From Bacillus horti (lineage in GTDB: Bacteria; Bacillota; Bacilli; Caldalkalibacillales; JCM-10596), in contig NZ_JAUSTY010000003.1 in NCBI RefSeq assembly GCF_030813115.1, positions 1-64,000 of the forward strand: a stretch of DNA of 64,000 bases. The letters run 5' to 3'. Positions 1 through 8,397 of the stretch are shown piece by piece. A program made the translations under genes and the position numbers. Below the pieces are notes generated by a model. That model worked only from the letters and a program-made list of their open reading frames with translations, ran no database searches and was not told where the DNA came from. Position 1 is the stretch's first letter; the number at the start of each line of letters is the position of its first letter.

Positions 1-598
1 TGTTACATCTAAAATCGGTATGCCGCAGGAAGCGAAAGACATACATCCAATCAACACCTCAAGTTACAGCAGAAAATATCTTAAATAGAGAGTTTGACTC
101 CACTGAATTCGGAACAAAATGGCTGACCGATGTAACGGAAATGAAATATGGTACCCAAAGCAAAGCTTACCTTAGTGCCATCCTTGACCTAGCGGATAAA
201 AGCATTGTTTCTTTTGTCATCGGACATTCAAACAACAATGACCTTGTTTTACAACTTTTGATCTGGCTCACCAAGCCCACCCAGATGCTCGGCCTATCTT
301 TCATAGTGATCGTGGTTTCCAGTATACGAGCAAAAAATTTAAGAAGAAATTAGACAAGGCAGAAATGATTCAAAGTATGTCAAGGGTATCTAGGTGCATC
401 GATAACGGTCCGATGGAATCATTTTGGGGAATGTTAAAATCCGAAATGTACTATCTTACAACATTTCTCACATATGAGGAGCTGGAAGCAGCCATTATAG
501 ACTACATAGAATATTATAATCACCATCGATACCAAAAGAGATTGAATGGTATGACACCATTAGAGTACAGACAATACCTGAAAAGTTTAGCAGCTTAA
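1..598 (+). pseudogene. IS3 family (IS150-type) transposase OrfB, frameshifted, 5' end outside window
   Basis: This is the DDE integrase-like transposase half of an IS3-family element. The reading frame is open from base 3 (basic residues, then STPQVTAENI) through TDVTEMKYG and LSAILDLADKSIVSFVIG, carrying the first catalytic Asp. A second frame starting near 260 continues directly with HPDARPIFHSDRGFQYTS (second Asp), then DNGPMESFWGMLK (catalytic Glu), and ends with YNHHRYQKRLNGMTPLEYR. The two frames join if one base is restored in the run near 251-258, so this looks like a single-base deletion. OrfA and the left end lie beyond the window edge. IS3 elements use programmed frameshifting between OrfA and OrfB, but not inside the DDE domain, so the copy is probably inactive unless the missing base is a sequencing error. 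Confident about the family; the exact IS name is not determined. Confidence 0.9.
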
Positions 599-602
599 AA
601 AT

Positions 603-632
603 AACACCAACCACATAATTATGATTGGTGTT
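603..632 (+). terminator. Hairpin terminator at the end of the transposase
   Basis: An 8-bp stem (AACACCAA / TTGGTGTT) with a self-complementary AT-rich centre lies just after the transposase stop and is followed by a T-rich stretch. It probably ends transposase transcription inside the element. Confidence 0.6.
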
Positions 633-647
633 AAGCTTTTATTTATT

Positions 648-676
648 CCACTGTCTACTTGACAGGGGGCAGTTCA
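648..676 (+). mobile_element. Right terminal inverted repeat of the IS3-type element
   Basis: The segment around CTGTCTACTTGACAGGGGGC and ending in AGTTCA has the look of an IS3-family right end, which reads TGAACTGCCCCCTGTC from outside inward and ends in the family's terminal CA. It follows the transposase stop by about 50-80 bases, the usual distance. The left end is outside the window, so target duplication cannot be checked. Just outside it, TTGGGACAGCC at 685-695 resembles the right end of the repeat element at 63242-63544, so the insertion may have landed beside or within an older repeat. Confidence 0.6.
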
Positions 677-704
677 AACTACTATTGGGACAGCCTTTTT
701 ATAT

Positions 705-846
705 TTATTTTGTTTGATAGTAAGCCAACACTTCCTGCCAGCTAGAGGGTTTATCTTTCCCAAGCTGACCTGAAAACAGGTTAGCTAATTCAACTAATTT
801 ATCCTTTGCTACAGTATATGATGGTCTCCCTCCATCAAAACTGCTA
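705..846 (-). pseudogene. Possible C-terminal remnant of an unknown protein
   Basis: Reading the minus strand gives an open stretch of about 45 residues containing GGRPSYTVAKDKLVELA and then SSWQEVLAYYQTK before a stop at 705-707. It has no start codon with a ribosome site and is preceded by an in-frame stop. The GRPxYxV start followed by an amphipathic helix recalls helix-turn-helix tails of recombinases or transposition-related proteins, but I cannot name a family. Its position beside an insertion sequence fits a gene remnant. It may also be chance. Confidence 0.25.
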
Positions 847-975
847 TAATGAAAGAAAGCACATTAAATACTAGTAGCTATATAAAGTAAAGTGAATTAG
901 AATGACAGATTCTATAAGCAAGGAATAAAATATCTGTATCTATTTTCACTTTAACGGAAATAGGGAGGAATGAAC

Positions 976-2031
976 GTGGAACTAGGAATCAGTACATTTG
1001 TAGAAACGACACCTGATGCTCAGACGGGCAAGGTCATCAGTCATGCTCAAAGATTGCGTGAGGTCGTAGAGGAGATTATTCTTGCCGATCAGGTGGGCTT
1101 AGATGTCTTCGGTGTTGGAGAGCATCACCGTGAGGATTTTGCTGCATCTGCTCCGGCTATGGTACTAGCTGCAGCTGCTACACAAACCAAAAAGATTAGG
1201 CTAACGAGTGCTGTTACTGTACTTTCTTCAGATGATCCGGTGCGTGTATTTCAGGATTTTTCTACATTAGATGGACTATCCAATGGACGAGCTGAGATCA
1301 TGGCCGGAAGAGGGTCATTTATCGAATCCTTCCCTCTGTTTGGCTATGATCTGAATGATTATCATGAGCTTTTCGAAGAAAAGCTAGAGCTTCTATTAGA
1401 GCTTTGTAGGTCGGAGAAAGTAACGTGGAAGGGAAAACATCGCCCATCCTTTGAGAACCTAGGTATTTACCCACGTCCGGTACAGGATCCGTTACCAGTT
1501 TGGATAGGGAGCGGTGGGAATAGTCAGTCTGTGGTTCGAGCAGGGCTCTTAGGCTTACCTCTTGTCTTAGCGATTATAGGGGGAAGTCCCTTACAATTTG
1601 CCCCACTGGTGGAGCTTTACAAAAGAACAGCCGCTAGGGCAGGTCATGATGTGTCTAAGCTACCAATTGCTTCTCATTCCCACGGCTTCATAGCAGAGGA
1701 CAATGAGCAGGCGGCGGATACGTTTTTCCCCTCAACTCAGGCGGTTATGAACGTTATTGGACGTGAGAGAGGCTGGGGACATTATGACAGAGCAGCGTAT
1801 GATGCATCACGTAGCTTTGAGGGAGCTTTATACGTTGGAGATCCAGAAACAGTAGCTCAGAAAATTATCCATCTCCGTAAGAATGTAGGAGTGACTCGCT
1901 TCATGCTCCATGTTCCACTAGGCACAATGCCACATGAACAGGTTATGAAAGCGATAGAGCTATTGGGAACAGAAGTGGCTCCTAGAGTGAGAGAGGAAAT
2001 TTCGAAGTGGGAAGCCCAAGGGGAGAAGTAA
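976..2031 (+). CDS. LLM-class flavin-dependent oxidoreductase (luciferase-like monooxygenase)
   Basis: This is a cytoplasmic TIM-barrel FMN-type oxidoreductase of the bacterial luciferase superfamily; the physiological substrate is unknown. The sequence shows the family pattern along its whole 351 residues: GVFGVGEHH-like segment near residue 48 (VFGVGEHHRED), LTSAVTVLSSDDPVRVFQDF, NGRAEIMAGRGSF, and WIGSGGNSQSVVRAG. GTG at 976 is preferred as start: the GGGAGG ribosome site ends about seven bases before it, whereas the ATG at 970 sits almost on top of the site, and relatives begin MELGISTFVE. It stands alone on the plus strand and converges with the minus-strand amidohydrolase gene 24 bases downstream. 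Family assignment is sure, reaction is not. Confidence 0.9.
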   Translation: MELGISTFVETTPDAQTGKVISHAQRLREVVEEIILADQVGLDVFGVGEHHREDFAASAPAMVLAAAATQTKKIRLTSAVTVLSSDDPVRVFQDFSTLDGLSNGRAEIMAGRGSFIESFPLFGYDLNDYHELFEEKLELLLELCRSEKVTWKGKHRPSFENLGIYPRPVQDPLPVWIGSGGNSQSVVRAGLLGLPLVLAIIGGSPLQFAPLVELYKRTAARAGHDVSKLPIASHSHGFIAEDNEQAADTFFPSTQAVMNVIGRERGWGHYDRAAYDASRSFEGALYVGDPETVAQKIIHLRKNVGVTRFMLHVPLGTMPHEQVMKAIELLGTEVAPRVREEISKWEAQGEK

Positions 2032-2055
2032 GAAGCAGGAAACGCTAGATAGAAT

Positions 2056-3192
2056 TCATTCTTCTATTCCTGCTGTTAACTCCATCAGTTCGAAAATCAA
2101 CTCATTTGCCATTCTCTTGTTCAATTGATACGTTTCAAACCTCTCTGCTTTTTCCGACAGCTCAATAATCGTTTGGATTTGAGTCTCAGTTGGTGGCTGT
2201 CTTTCAATCAATGCCTCATAGTTCTGATAGGCTACCTTTAAGGCTGCCTCAGCGGAGAGGAGATCGATTGTTTCAAAGATAGCTTTAGCGGCCTGTGCGG
2301 TGCTTATTCCAAAGCCAGAGTCCGTTGAGATCATGAATCGATCTGGATATTGTTCCATTAGGGGAATAAAGTCTTCTAATGTATATATACTATCTGGATT
2401 ATAGGCGGTAAATCCGGCAAAGAAGTCAATATATAAATTCTCGTGTTTTTCTAGTAAAGATTCTATATTGCCAGGAGAGTTGTACGCGTTAGCATGGGCG
2501 AAAATAAATGAAGTATCAGGATTCTGAACCATAGCTGATTCAAAATGTATGATCGGGTTGCCAGTAGGAGGATCAATATGAAGCAGAATAGGTACTTGAT
2601 ATTGACCCGCTAGCTCATATATTTGTGGAAGGTTACCGTCATTAGGGTGCTGTGCCTTCCACTCCAAATTAGCTACAACTGGTGAATAGGTGGAGGCTGC
2701 TGCCACTTCCCCGATATTCAAATATCCCTTCTCTAAATTTTCCCGGACAATATCTATTCCTTCATCTTCATAAATCGGAAAGCCAGCGAAGGATGGATAG
2801 AAGCGTGAGGGCTCTCTTTGATAATGCTCCCATGTCAAATGATCTGTTGCTTTGGCGCGGGGCTCAGAAATGCTACCAAATAACACAATTCGATCTATCC
2901 CGTATTCCTCCCATCTACTGATCGCCTTAACATTAGCTGCATCATGGTTATGGATATCTAGGATCGGCAAATCCCAATATACTTCATACAACTCTTGCCC
3001 GGAAGCTCTATGATTCCTTAACTCTTCCACAAAAGAGGGATCATGCTTCGGTGAGTACTCGGTCCAAGGCTCAACAACAACTTCCTGAACTCCTCCTCCA
3101 GATATAGAACAGCCTAATAGTGAAAAAATAACAAGGGGGAGTAAACAAATGAAAAAGCGAAGTGGTGCTTCAAATCGTTCTCTTCTCTGCAT
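2056..3192 (-). CDS. Exported amidohydrolase-family lipoprotein (TIM-barrel metal-dependent hydrolase)
   Basis: The product is a predicted lipoprotein on the outer face of the membrane. From the chosen ATG (3190-3192, preceded by AAGGAAGGATGG) the protein has 378 residues with a hydrophobic signal ending in the lipobox LLGC. The mature part matches amidohydrolase-2 type enzymes: an HxH metal motif in ILDIHNHDAA, a strand-end His in PILLHIDPP, another in FIFAHANAY, and a late Asp in FMISTDSGFG. These enzymes hydrolyse or decarboxylate small cyclic or carboxylated compounds, and the substrate here cannot be read. A longer frame reaches back to 3306 but would overlap the upstream gene and lacks a ribosome site. 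It is 37 bases downstream of the EEP-fold gene and probably co-transcribed with it. Confidence 0.82.
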   Translation of the reverse strand: MQRRERFEAPLRFFICLLPLVIFSLLGCSISGGGVQEVVVEPWTEYSPKHDPSFVEELRNHRASGQELYEVYWDLPILDIHNHDAANVKAISRWEEYGIDRIVLFGSISEPRAKATDHLTWEHYQREPSRFYPSFAGFPIYEDEGIDIVRENLEKGYLNIGEVAAASTYSPVVANLEWKAQHPNDGNLPQIYELAGQYQVPILLHIDPPTGNPIIHFESAMVQNPDTSFIFAHANAYNSPGNIESLLEKHENLYIDFFAGFTAYNPDSIYTLEDFIPLMEQYPDRFMISTDSGFGISTAQAAKAIFETIDLLSAEAALKVAYQNYEALIERQPPTETQIQTIIELSEKAERFETYQLNKRMANELIFELMELTAGIEE

Positions 3193-3229
3193 AGCTTTAC
3201 CATCCTTCCTTGAATATAGATAGTGCTCT

Positions 3230-4291
3230 TTATTCCAAAACAAGAACAGCCGTAACAGGATGATGATCACTGTGCTCAAATTGCAAATCATTTGTATGGA
3301 CTTCAATCACTTGGATGTTTGGAGAAACGAAGAAACCATCAATCACAGCAAGGAAATTGAACCCTACTTCATAAGCCACATCCATGGAGCGCACAGTAGG
3401 GATTTGAGGATCAACCGCCCATTGAAAGTCAGCGGGACCAAATGTTTCTGGAAACTCCTGTAGCCACTCTGGCCACTCCTGTTGAGTAGGAAATTGACTT
3501 GGATCTGTTCCAGGAAGTGAATGATTCCAATCTCCACCTAGAATCATATAATTCCCTTTTTCCACTTCATGTCGAATATACTCGGAGAGGAAATCAAGCT
3601 GCTGCTTACGAATCTGCCCACCCTCATCAAATGCAGATAAATGCAGATTAAGCAGGACCAACTCCTTGCCGTTATCTACAGGAAACCTATTTTCTATGAA
3701 GGCTCGGTCCAGTTCAAATAGCTGAACAGGCCAGCTCTCTTTGCCGGGTAGATCAAAGCGAGTTTGCTCTGAGCTATGAAAGGAAGAAAGGGTTAGCAAT
3801 CCACTTTGAACAGAGCCCATCGGGTGAGTTAAAGGTACAGGAACCCAGGATACTTTATAGTTGTAGGCAAAAGTGCTACTGTGTTCAGGTAACTGGTTAA
3901 TTATAGCTTCAACCTGATTCACCTGATAGCTACGTGAGGATTTAACATCCACCTCCTGAAGCAGGAAGATGTCAGATTGTAGATCGCTAAGAGTATGTAT
4001 GATTCCATTTAGGTTCGTTTCTACTTGTGTCTTACTAGTCCCGCGAGAGTTTGTTCCACCGTCCATAAAGAAATCCTGCCCTGCGTCCAGAGCAGAGTAG
4101 CCCAAGTTAAAGGTAGTCACGGTGAAGGCTTCTCCCTGCGTAAGTGTCGTGTGTTGGTTATTCTGGATCGTAAGCTCTTCTTGAACGAGTGGCTTGTAAT
4201 CTGTAAAAGTCATATAAGCTAGAAAAATAGCAAGTAAAGTAACGGGTGCTAGGACAAGCAAAGCTAGTATTTTTAAGATTTTATTGAGCAT
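3230..4291 (-). CDS. Membrane-anchored endonuclease/exonuclease/phosphatase (EEP) family protein
   Basis: A 353-residue protein with an N-terminal hydrophobic segment (about residues 4-29) that anchors or secretes it, followed by an EEP fold (DNase I / sphingomyelinase-like phosphodiesterase). Fold motifs seen are TVTTFNLGYS, the Glu of FLLQEVD, LLNLHLSAFD, the GGDWNH catalytic Asp-Asn-His cluster, and the terminal SDHHPV. Possible substrates include nucleic acid, phospholipids or phosphoinositides outside the cell; the sequence does not decide. The ATG at 4289-4291 has a GGAAGGGTGG site six to eight bases upstream; the GTG at 4337-4339 lacks one. It is the first gene of a two-gene minus-strand operon with the amidohydrolase lipoprotein. 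Confidence 0.83.
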   Translation of the reverse strand: MLNKILKILALLVLAPVTLLAIFLAYMTFTDYKPLVQEELTIQNNQHTTLTQGEAFTVTTFNLGYSALDAGQDFFMDGGTNSRGTSKTQVETNLNGIIHTLSDLQSDIFLLQEVDVKSSRSYQVNQVEAIINQLPEHSSTFAYNYKVSWVPVPLTHPMGSVQSGLLTLSSFHSSEQTRFDLPGKESWPVQLFELDRAFIENRFPVDNGKELVLLNLHLSAFDEGGQIRKQQLDFLSEYIRHEVEKGNYMILGGDWNHSLPGTDPSQFPTQQEWPEWLQEFPETFGPADFQWAVDPQIPTVRSMDVAYEVGFNFLAVIDGFFVSPNIQVIEVHTNDLQFEHSDHHPVTAVLVLE

Positions 4292-4547
4292 AGGCGACCA
4301 CCCTTCCACATTCATTAAGTTTAACCAACCTTGAAGCACTTTTGTAATTAAAGCCGTTAGTACGAATGAATTCGGCTAGTTGAATCCATCTACATAAAAA
4401 TTACCATATTTTAAGAGTAAGAGTCTATATGGAAGGTTACGTTTATTACTAGTTTAGAGAGGCTTTATCCATATCAGGTGGACAGTATGCAAGTTATCCA
4501 GTAGACTGATTAAAACAAGTTATTGGTGAATATTGAGGTGAATCCAA

Positions 4548-5135
4548 ATGATAATTTGGCTGAATGGAGCGTTTGGTTCTGGTAAAACAACCTGTGCCTT
4601 TGAGTTACACCGTAGATTACCTAATTCCTTTGTTTATGACCCTGAGAATGTAGGTTATTTTATAAGAAGTAACGTACCTAGGGAAGCAAGTAAGCCTGAT
4701 TTTCAGGACTGTGAGCAATGGCGCTCCTTTAATTACGAAATGCTATTATATATCTATCAAAACTACAAAGGTACAATGATTGTACCAATGACGATTACCA
4801 GTAAGCTGTATTATGAAGAAATTATTGAAAGACTAGCTAACGATGGTGTTGAAATCAAGCATTTTATTCTATACGCTGATAAAAAGACGCTCATCAAGAG
4901 GCTAAACAAGCGGCTTGAGCGAGGTGACTCTTGGGCTAAAGCCCAAATTGATCGCTGTCTCCATTCGTTTGATCATATCATTACGGAAGAGAAGATCATG
5001 ACAGATAAGCTGGCTCCGGAGCGTGTAGTGGAAGAGGTTGCAGGTAGAAGTGGACTGGAGCTAGAGCCCGATAGGCGGTCAAAAGTAAAGAAACTAATGG
5101 ACAGGGCGCTCGTATTAATCAAGCACATTCGCTAG
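4548..5135 (+). CDS. tmrB: TmrB-like ATP-binding protein (P-loop kinase family)
   Basis: A 195-residue P-loop protein beginning MIIWLNGAFGSGKTT, with Walker A at residues 8-16, then FVYDPENVGYFIR, FNYEMLLYIYQNYKG, a VPMTIT strand and the basic LIKRLNKRLERGDSWAKAQIDRC region. This layout and length match Bacillus subtilis TmrB, an ATP-binding membrane-associated protein that gives tunicamycin resistance. That this copy gives resistance is an inference. The gene stands alone, divergent from the EEP-fold gene, with its own upstream region of about 200 bases. Symbol assigned by resemblance from memory, not by alignment. Confidence 0.75.
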   Translation: MIIWLNGAFGSGKTTCAFELHRRLPNSFVYDPENVGYFIRSNVPREASKPDFQDCEQWRSFNYEMLLYIYQNYKGTMIVPMTITSKLYYEEIIERLANDGVEIKHFILYADKKTLIKRLNKRLERGDSWAKAQIDRCLHSFDHIITEEKIMTDKLAPERVVEEVAGRSGLELEPDRRSKVKKLMDRALVLIKHIR

Positions 5136-5194
5136 GTTCACCATACATAGATAGATACTATAATAATACTTAAACAATGACTGGAGGACAAAAC

Positions 5195-5536
5195 ATGTCA
5201 ACTTTACCTAACTGCCCATCATGTAGCTCAGCTTACACTTATGAGGATGGGAGCCTTTTCATTTGCCCAGAATGTGCCCACGAGTGGACAATGGCTGAGG
5301 ACGGTGTGAAATCGGAAGAGACAAACGTCGTCCGAGATGCAAACGGAAATATTCTGCAGGATGGAGATTCTGTAACGGTCATTAAAGACTTGAAAGTAAA
5401 GGGAAGCTCTACCGTCGTAAAAATGGGTACAAAGGTTAAAAATATACGCTTAGTTGATGGCGATCACGATATAGATTGTAAGATTGATACTCATGGAGCG
5501 ATGAAACTAAAGTCTGAGTTTGTGAAAAAAATCTAA
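5195..5536 (+). CDS. yjdM: YjdM (PhnA-like) zinc-ribbon protein
   Basis: A 113-residue cytoplasmic protein. It starts with a zinc ribbon made of CPSC near residue 7 and CPEC near residue 27, followed by the conserved C-terminal PhnA domain: [47 protein letters not shown] and the ending LKSEFVKKI. Family members are near identical in this tail. The E. coli homologue was first called PhnA but is not part of phosphonate breakdown proper, and the molecular role is unclear. ATG at 5195 is chosen because ACTGGAGGAC lies just upstream; the ATG at 5177 contains that site. Single gene. Confidence 0.92.
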   Translation: MSTLPNCPSCSSAYTYEDGSLFICPECAHEWTMAEDGVKSEETNVVRDANGNILQDGDSVTVIKDLKVKGSSTVVKMGTKVKNIRLVDGDHDIDCKIDTHGAMKLKSEFVKKI

Positions 5537-5600
5537 AGCTACGGCCTCTTCTTACCATTGCTTCATTTAGAAAGGATTCATTTGAAAATGGAGGTTAGCT

Positions 5601-6695
5601 ATGCAGAGAGTCATGGTTGTGGGGGCATCGGGTGTTCTAGGTCGTCTAATTAGCCAAGAGTTACTTAGGCAATTTCAAGAGATTCAGTTAGTCGTTAGTG
5701 ATTATAAGCGTGACAGAGGAGAGCGACTCGCAGCTTCGTTGGGAGATGGAGTTTCGTTCAGTTTTGTTGATGTTCAAGATCAGTCTAGCATCTTACAGGC
5801 CGTCAAGCAGGTGGATATAGTCATCGTTGCTATTGAACAGGAAGAACCACATATTCAAGAAGCCTGCATAAATCATAAAGTACTCTGCATAGATGTAACG
5901 GTTGCATCAAAGTTTATCCAAAAAGTACAAAAGCTAGACCAAGCTGCAAAAAAACAGGGAGTTGGATCAATCGTAATGTCAGGGTTTATCCCTGGGCTAT
6001 CCGGAGTCATGGTCAAAGAGGCCATTTCAAGCTTTACAGAAATTAAGGAAGTTCATGTTGGGCTTCTGCAAAACACCAATGCTAAAACCGGTGCTTCAGG
6101 AATCATCGATATGCTTAAGATCATAAGCCAGGATGTATACACATCCCATGAACTTCACGCTAAAAGTACGGTTCCTGGATTTACTGTAAAAAGAAAAATG
6201 GTATTCGAAAAGCGCGTGGATCATGCTAACCCTTCCGTTCAAAGGGAAGTGCGCTTAATAGAACATACAGAAAGACAAGAATTAAAGAAGTGGCTTGGTA
6301 TTGAACATGTTTACTTTTGGACAGCATGGAACAAAAGCAGCTTCAATATACTGATGTCTGTCTTAAAGCGCATGGGTATTGTAAGCCTGTTGACTCGTCT
6401 AAAAAATAGAGCCATTGTTTCAAAAATGTCTAAGCATGATCCTAATCAGCCAGAGCATGCCTATCTTTCAGTAGAGGTACAAGGGTTTGTTAACCGTAAG
6501 CCCAAAGTAAAAACAGTAGCTCTCTCTACTTTTTCAGACTATCACACGACAGCAATATTTACAGCAGCATTAGCTATATTAGCGGGGAAACAGGAGATCC
6601 TAGGTGTTACATTCCCTTTCCAAGTCGTTGACATGAATAGAATTTTATCTCAAATGCAGGAGAAAGAGATCGTCTTAGAAATGAATATGGAATAG
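5601..6695 (+). CDS. Saccharopine dehydrogenase-like NAD(P)-binding reductase
   Basis: A 364-residue protein with an N-terminal Rossmann fold: VMVVGASGVLGR at residues 4-15, followed by a DYKRDRGERLA dinucleotide-specificity segment and VDIVIVAIEQE. The middle (GFIPGLSGVMVKEA) matches the saccharopine dehydrogenase / trans-acting enoyl reductase superfamily. The true substrate is unknown; lysine metabolism is unlikely because no lysine genes surround it. It follows yjdM by 64 bases, has its own GGAGG-type site (ATGGAGGTTAGCT) and could be co-transcribed with it. A weak hairpin at 6740-6774 (TTTTGCC / GGCAAAA) may end the transcript. Confidence 0.8.
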   Translation: MQRVMVVGASGVLGRLISQELLRQFQEIQLVVSDYKRDRGERLAASLGDGVSFSFVDVQDQSSILQAVKQVDIVIVAIEQEEPHIQEACINHKVLCIDVTVASKFIQKVQKLDQAAKKQGVGSIVMSGFIPGLSGVMVKEAISSFTEIKEVHVGLLQNTNAKTGASGIIDMLKIISQDVYTSHELHAKSTVPGFTVKRKMVFEKRVDHANPSVQREVRLIEHTERQELKKWLGIEHVYFWTAWNKSSFNILMSVLKRMGIVSLLTRLKNRAIVSKMSKHDPNQPEHAYLSVEVQGFVNRKPKVKTVALSTFSDYHTTAIFTAALAILAGKQEILGVTFPFQVVDMNRILSQMQEKEIVLEMNME

Positions 6696-6847
6696 ATTTT
6701 GTGTAGAGCGTAGTTTTGGTTTCATCATAAAAGACGGAGTTTTGCCTTAAAAAACATTAAGAATTATGGCAAAAAGGGGCAGGTAAACATAGGCCTACGT
6801 CGAATTAGTTGGGAACAAAGACAGGTAGGGTTCAAGTCAGAGGCTTT

Positions 6848-6866
6848 CAATGTACATTGTACATTG
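6848..6866. promoter_or_regulatory. 19-bp palindrome upstream of the two-component genes
   Basis: CAATGTACATTGTACATTG is an inverted repeat with a single central base, and also a direct repeat of TGTACATTG. It lies about 47 bases before the proposed kinase start and is a candidate binding site for the neighbouring response regulator or another factor. No direct evidence of binding. Confidence 0.4.
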
Positions 6867-6912
6867 TTTGTGTGTGGCTTTGACTCGGTCTGAGAGGATG
6901 TAACAGAAATAA

Positions 6913-8397
6913 TTGACTAAATTTTCAAATAAATATATTCAACAAAGAGCTGTGACAGGGGTGTTTGATTCAATTAACGTTATCGGAATAACTAAGATGG
7001 TTCGTATCACTAGAAACATGCTTATGCTTATCGCCCTAATAGGGCTTATTATTTGGCTATTTAGCTTTATGTATTTTTTAGCTCCGGGATTTGACTTGGT
7101 GACAAGCTATCTAGAGCGGGGAGAGCAGCTTAGAGATAATGGTAAAATCATTATTTCAGCTACGCTCATGGTCCTTCTCTATACTGTATCTGAGCTGCCT
7201 ATCTTTTTAGTCGCTTTTGGTGTGGGACAGCAGCTACAAAGGAAGAGGGGAAGATGGCTAGGCATCGCTGTTACCCTTCTTATCATTATAGGCTCTTATG
7301 CCTTTCTTATTATTTTCCACAAATACACGCTTCATTTATTGGTTCCCTTCATAGTGACTTCGGTCTATTTTATATTGGTCGGGCTTTTGAAGATGGATGA
7401 AGCAAAGCTGCATAATCAAGCGGCAATCCTTTTTCAACTAATGATGGGGTTTCAGTGGTTTGAGATTAATCCTAGCTTACATTCATTGGGCTTTGGAAAA
7501 AGTGAAATCGTGTATAGGATTGCTTCAGTTATTCGTTCCATGGAAGGGGAGCATATCCTATCCTTTATTAGCTTAGTGATTTGTATTCCCTATCTATTCT
7601 GCTCTATTGTGACCATTGCTTTGCTGAGGAATCATTTGTTACGCTTAAATGAGTTAGCCGCTAGCAAAAAAAGAGATCGAGAGCTCCAGCAATTGCGGGT
7701 AGAAGCGATAGAATCTAGAGCAAGTCAGGAGATGCAGACACTTGTTCATGATTTAAAAACACCGTTGACCACCATTCAAGGCTTAATCTCACTGGTGAAT
7801 ATGCGCCTAAGACCAACCTCCAACCCCAAATTGGTGGACTATACAGGGAAAATTAATCATTCCGTGGAAAATTTAAATGAAATGATATCTGAGATTTTAT
7901 ATGAAGATGTAAAAAGAGCGATTAATTTACGAGAGCTCATGAATTACACGAAGGCTCAGTTAGATTTAAACCAGAAAATTGAATATATCGTAGAGGAAGA
8001 AGAAAAGGTCATTTACGTTAATCATATTCGGGTAGTCAGGGCCATTAATAACCTAGTTCAAAACGCCCTGGAAGCTACTCAATCTACAGAGAAACCAGGG
8101 GTTAAGGTGAAGATATTCTATGTGAGCTCTAAGTCGATTTATGCCAAAGAGGGCGTCGCCATTTCGGTTATTGATAATGGAACGGGGATTCCCCGTGACC
8201 ATCTACACCGTGTTTGGAAGGAGCGCTTCAGTACAAAGGGCACAAGTGGTTTAGGCTTAGGCTTTGTGAAGAATGTAGCCCACTCTCATCAAGGCTGGGT
8301 CAAAGTAAATAGTGTATTGGATAAAGGCTCGGCCTTCACCATGTTTTTACCCAAGGGGGGAGAGGAAAATGACCAAGAAGAAAATTCTAATTATTGA
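6913..8397 (+). CDS. Membrane sensor histidine kinase
   Basis: A 494-residue kinase. Roughly residues 30-250 contain five or six hydrophobic segments, with no obvious large extracellular domain, so it probably senses within or near the membrane. The dimerisation box is LVHDLKTPLTT with His279 as phosphorylation site; the ATPase part shows NNLVQNALEAT (N box), VIDNGTGIP (G1) and GTSGLGLGFVKN (G2). The DctS/CitS/YufL-type kinase core with an HDLKTP box fits the partner regulator's class. The TTG at 6913 is the longest possible start but has a distant ribosome site; GTG 6952, GTG 6961 or ATG 6997 remain possible. The end overlaps the regulator gene by 29 bases, so the two are translationally coupled. 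Confidence 0.85.
   Translation: MTKFSNKYIQQRAVTGVFDSINVIGITKMVRITRNMLMLIALIGLIIWLFSFMYFLAPGFDLVTSYLERGEQLRDNGKIIISATLMVLLYTVSELPIFLVAFGVGQQLQRKRGRWLGIAVTLLIIIGSYAFLIIFHKYTLHLLVPFIVTSVYFILVGLLKMDEAKLHNQAAILFQLMMGFQWFEINPSLHSLGFGKSEIVYRIASVIRSMEGEHILSFISLVICIPYLFCSIVTIALLRNHLLRLNELAASKKRDRELQQLRVEAIESRASQEMQTLVHDLKTPLTTIQGLISLVNMRLRPTSNPKLVDYTGKINHSVENLNEMISEILYEDVKRAINLRELMNYTKAQLDLNQKIEYIVEEEEKVIYVNHIRVVRAINNLVQNALEATQSTEKPGVKVKIFYVSSKSIYAKEGVAISVIDNGTGIPRDHLHRVWKERFSTKGTSGLGLGFVKNVAHSHQGWVKVNSVLDKGSAFTMFLPKGGEENDQEENSNY

Larger units (their letters stand above)
599..975. other. Intergenic stretch between the IS element and the oxidoreductase gene
   Basis: This stretch holds the IS terminator and right end, a GGGACAGCC motif, a possible minus-strand coding remnant (705-846), and the leader of the oxidoreductase gene, ending in a strong GGGAGGA ribosome site. 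No complete gene is visible. Confidence 0.7.
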
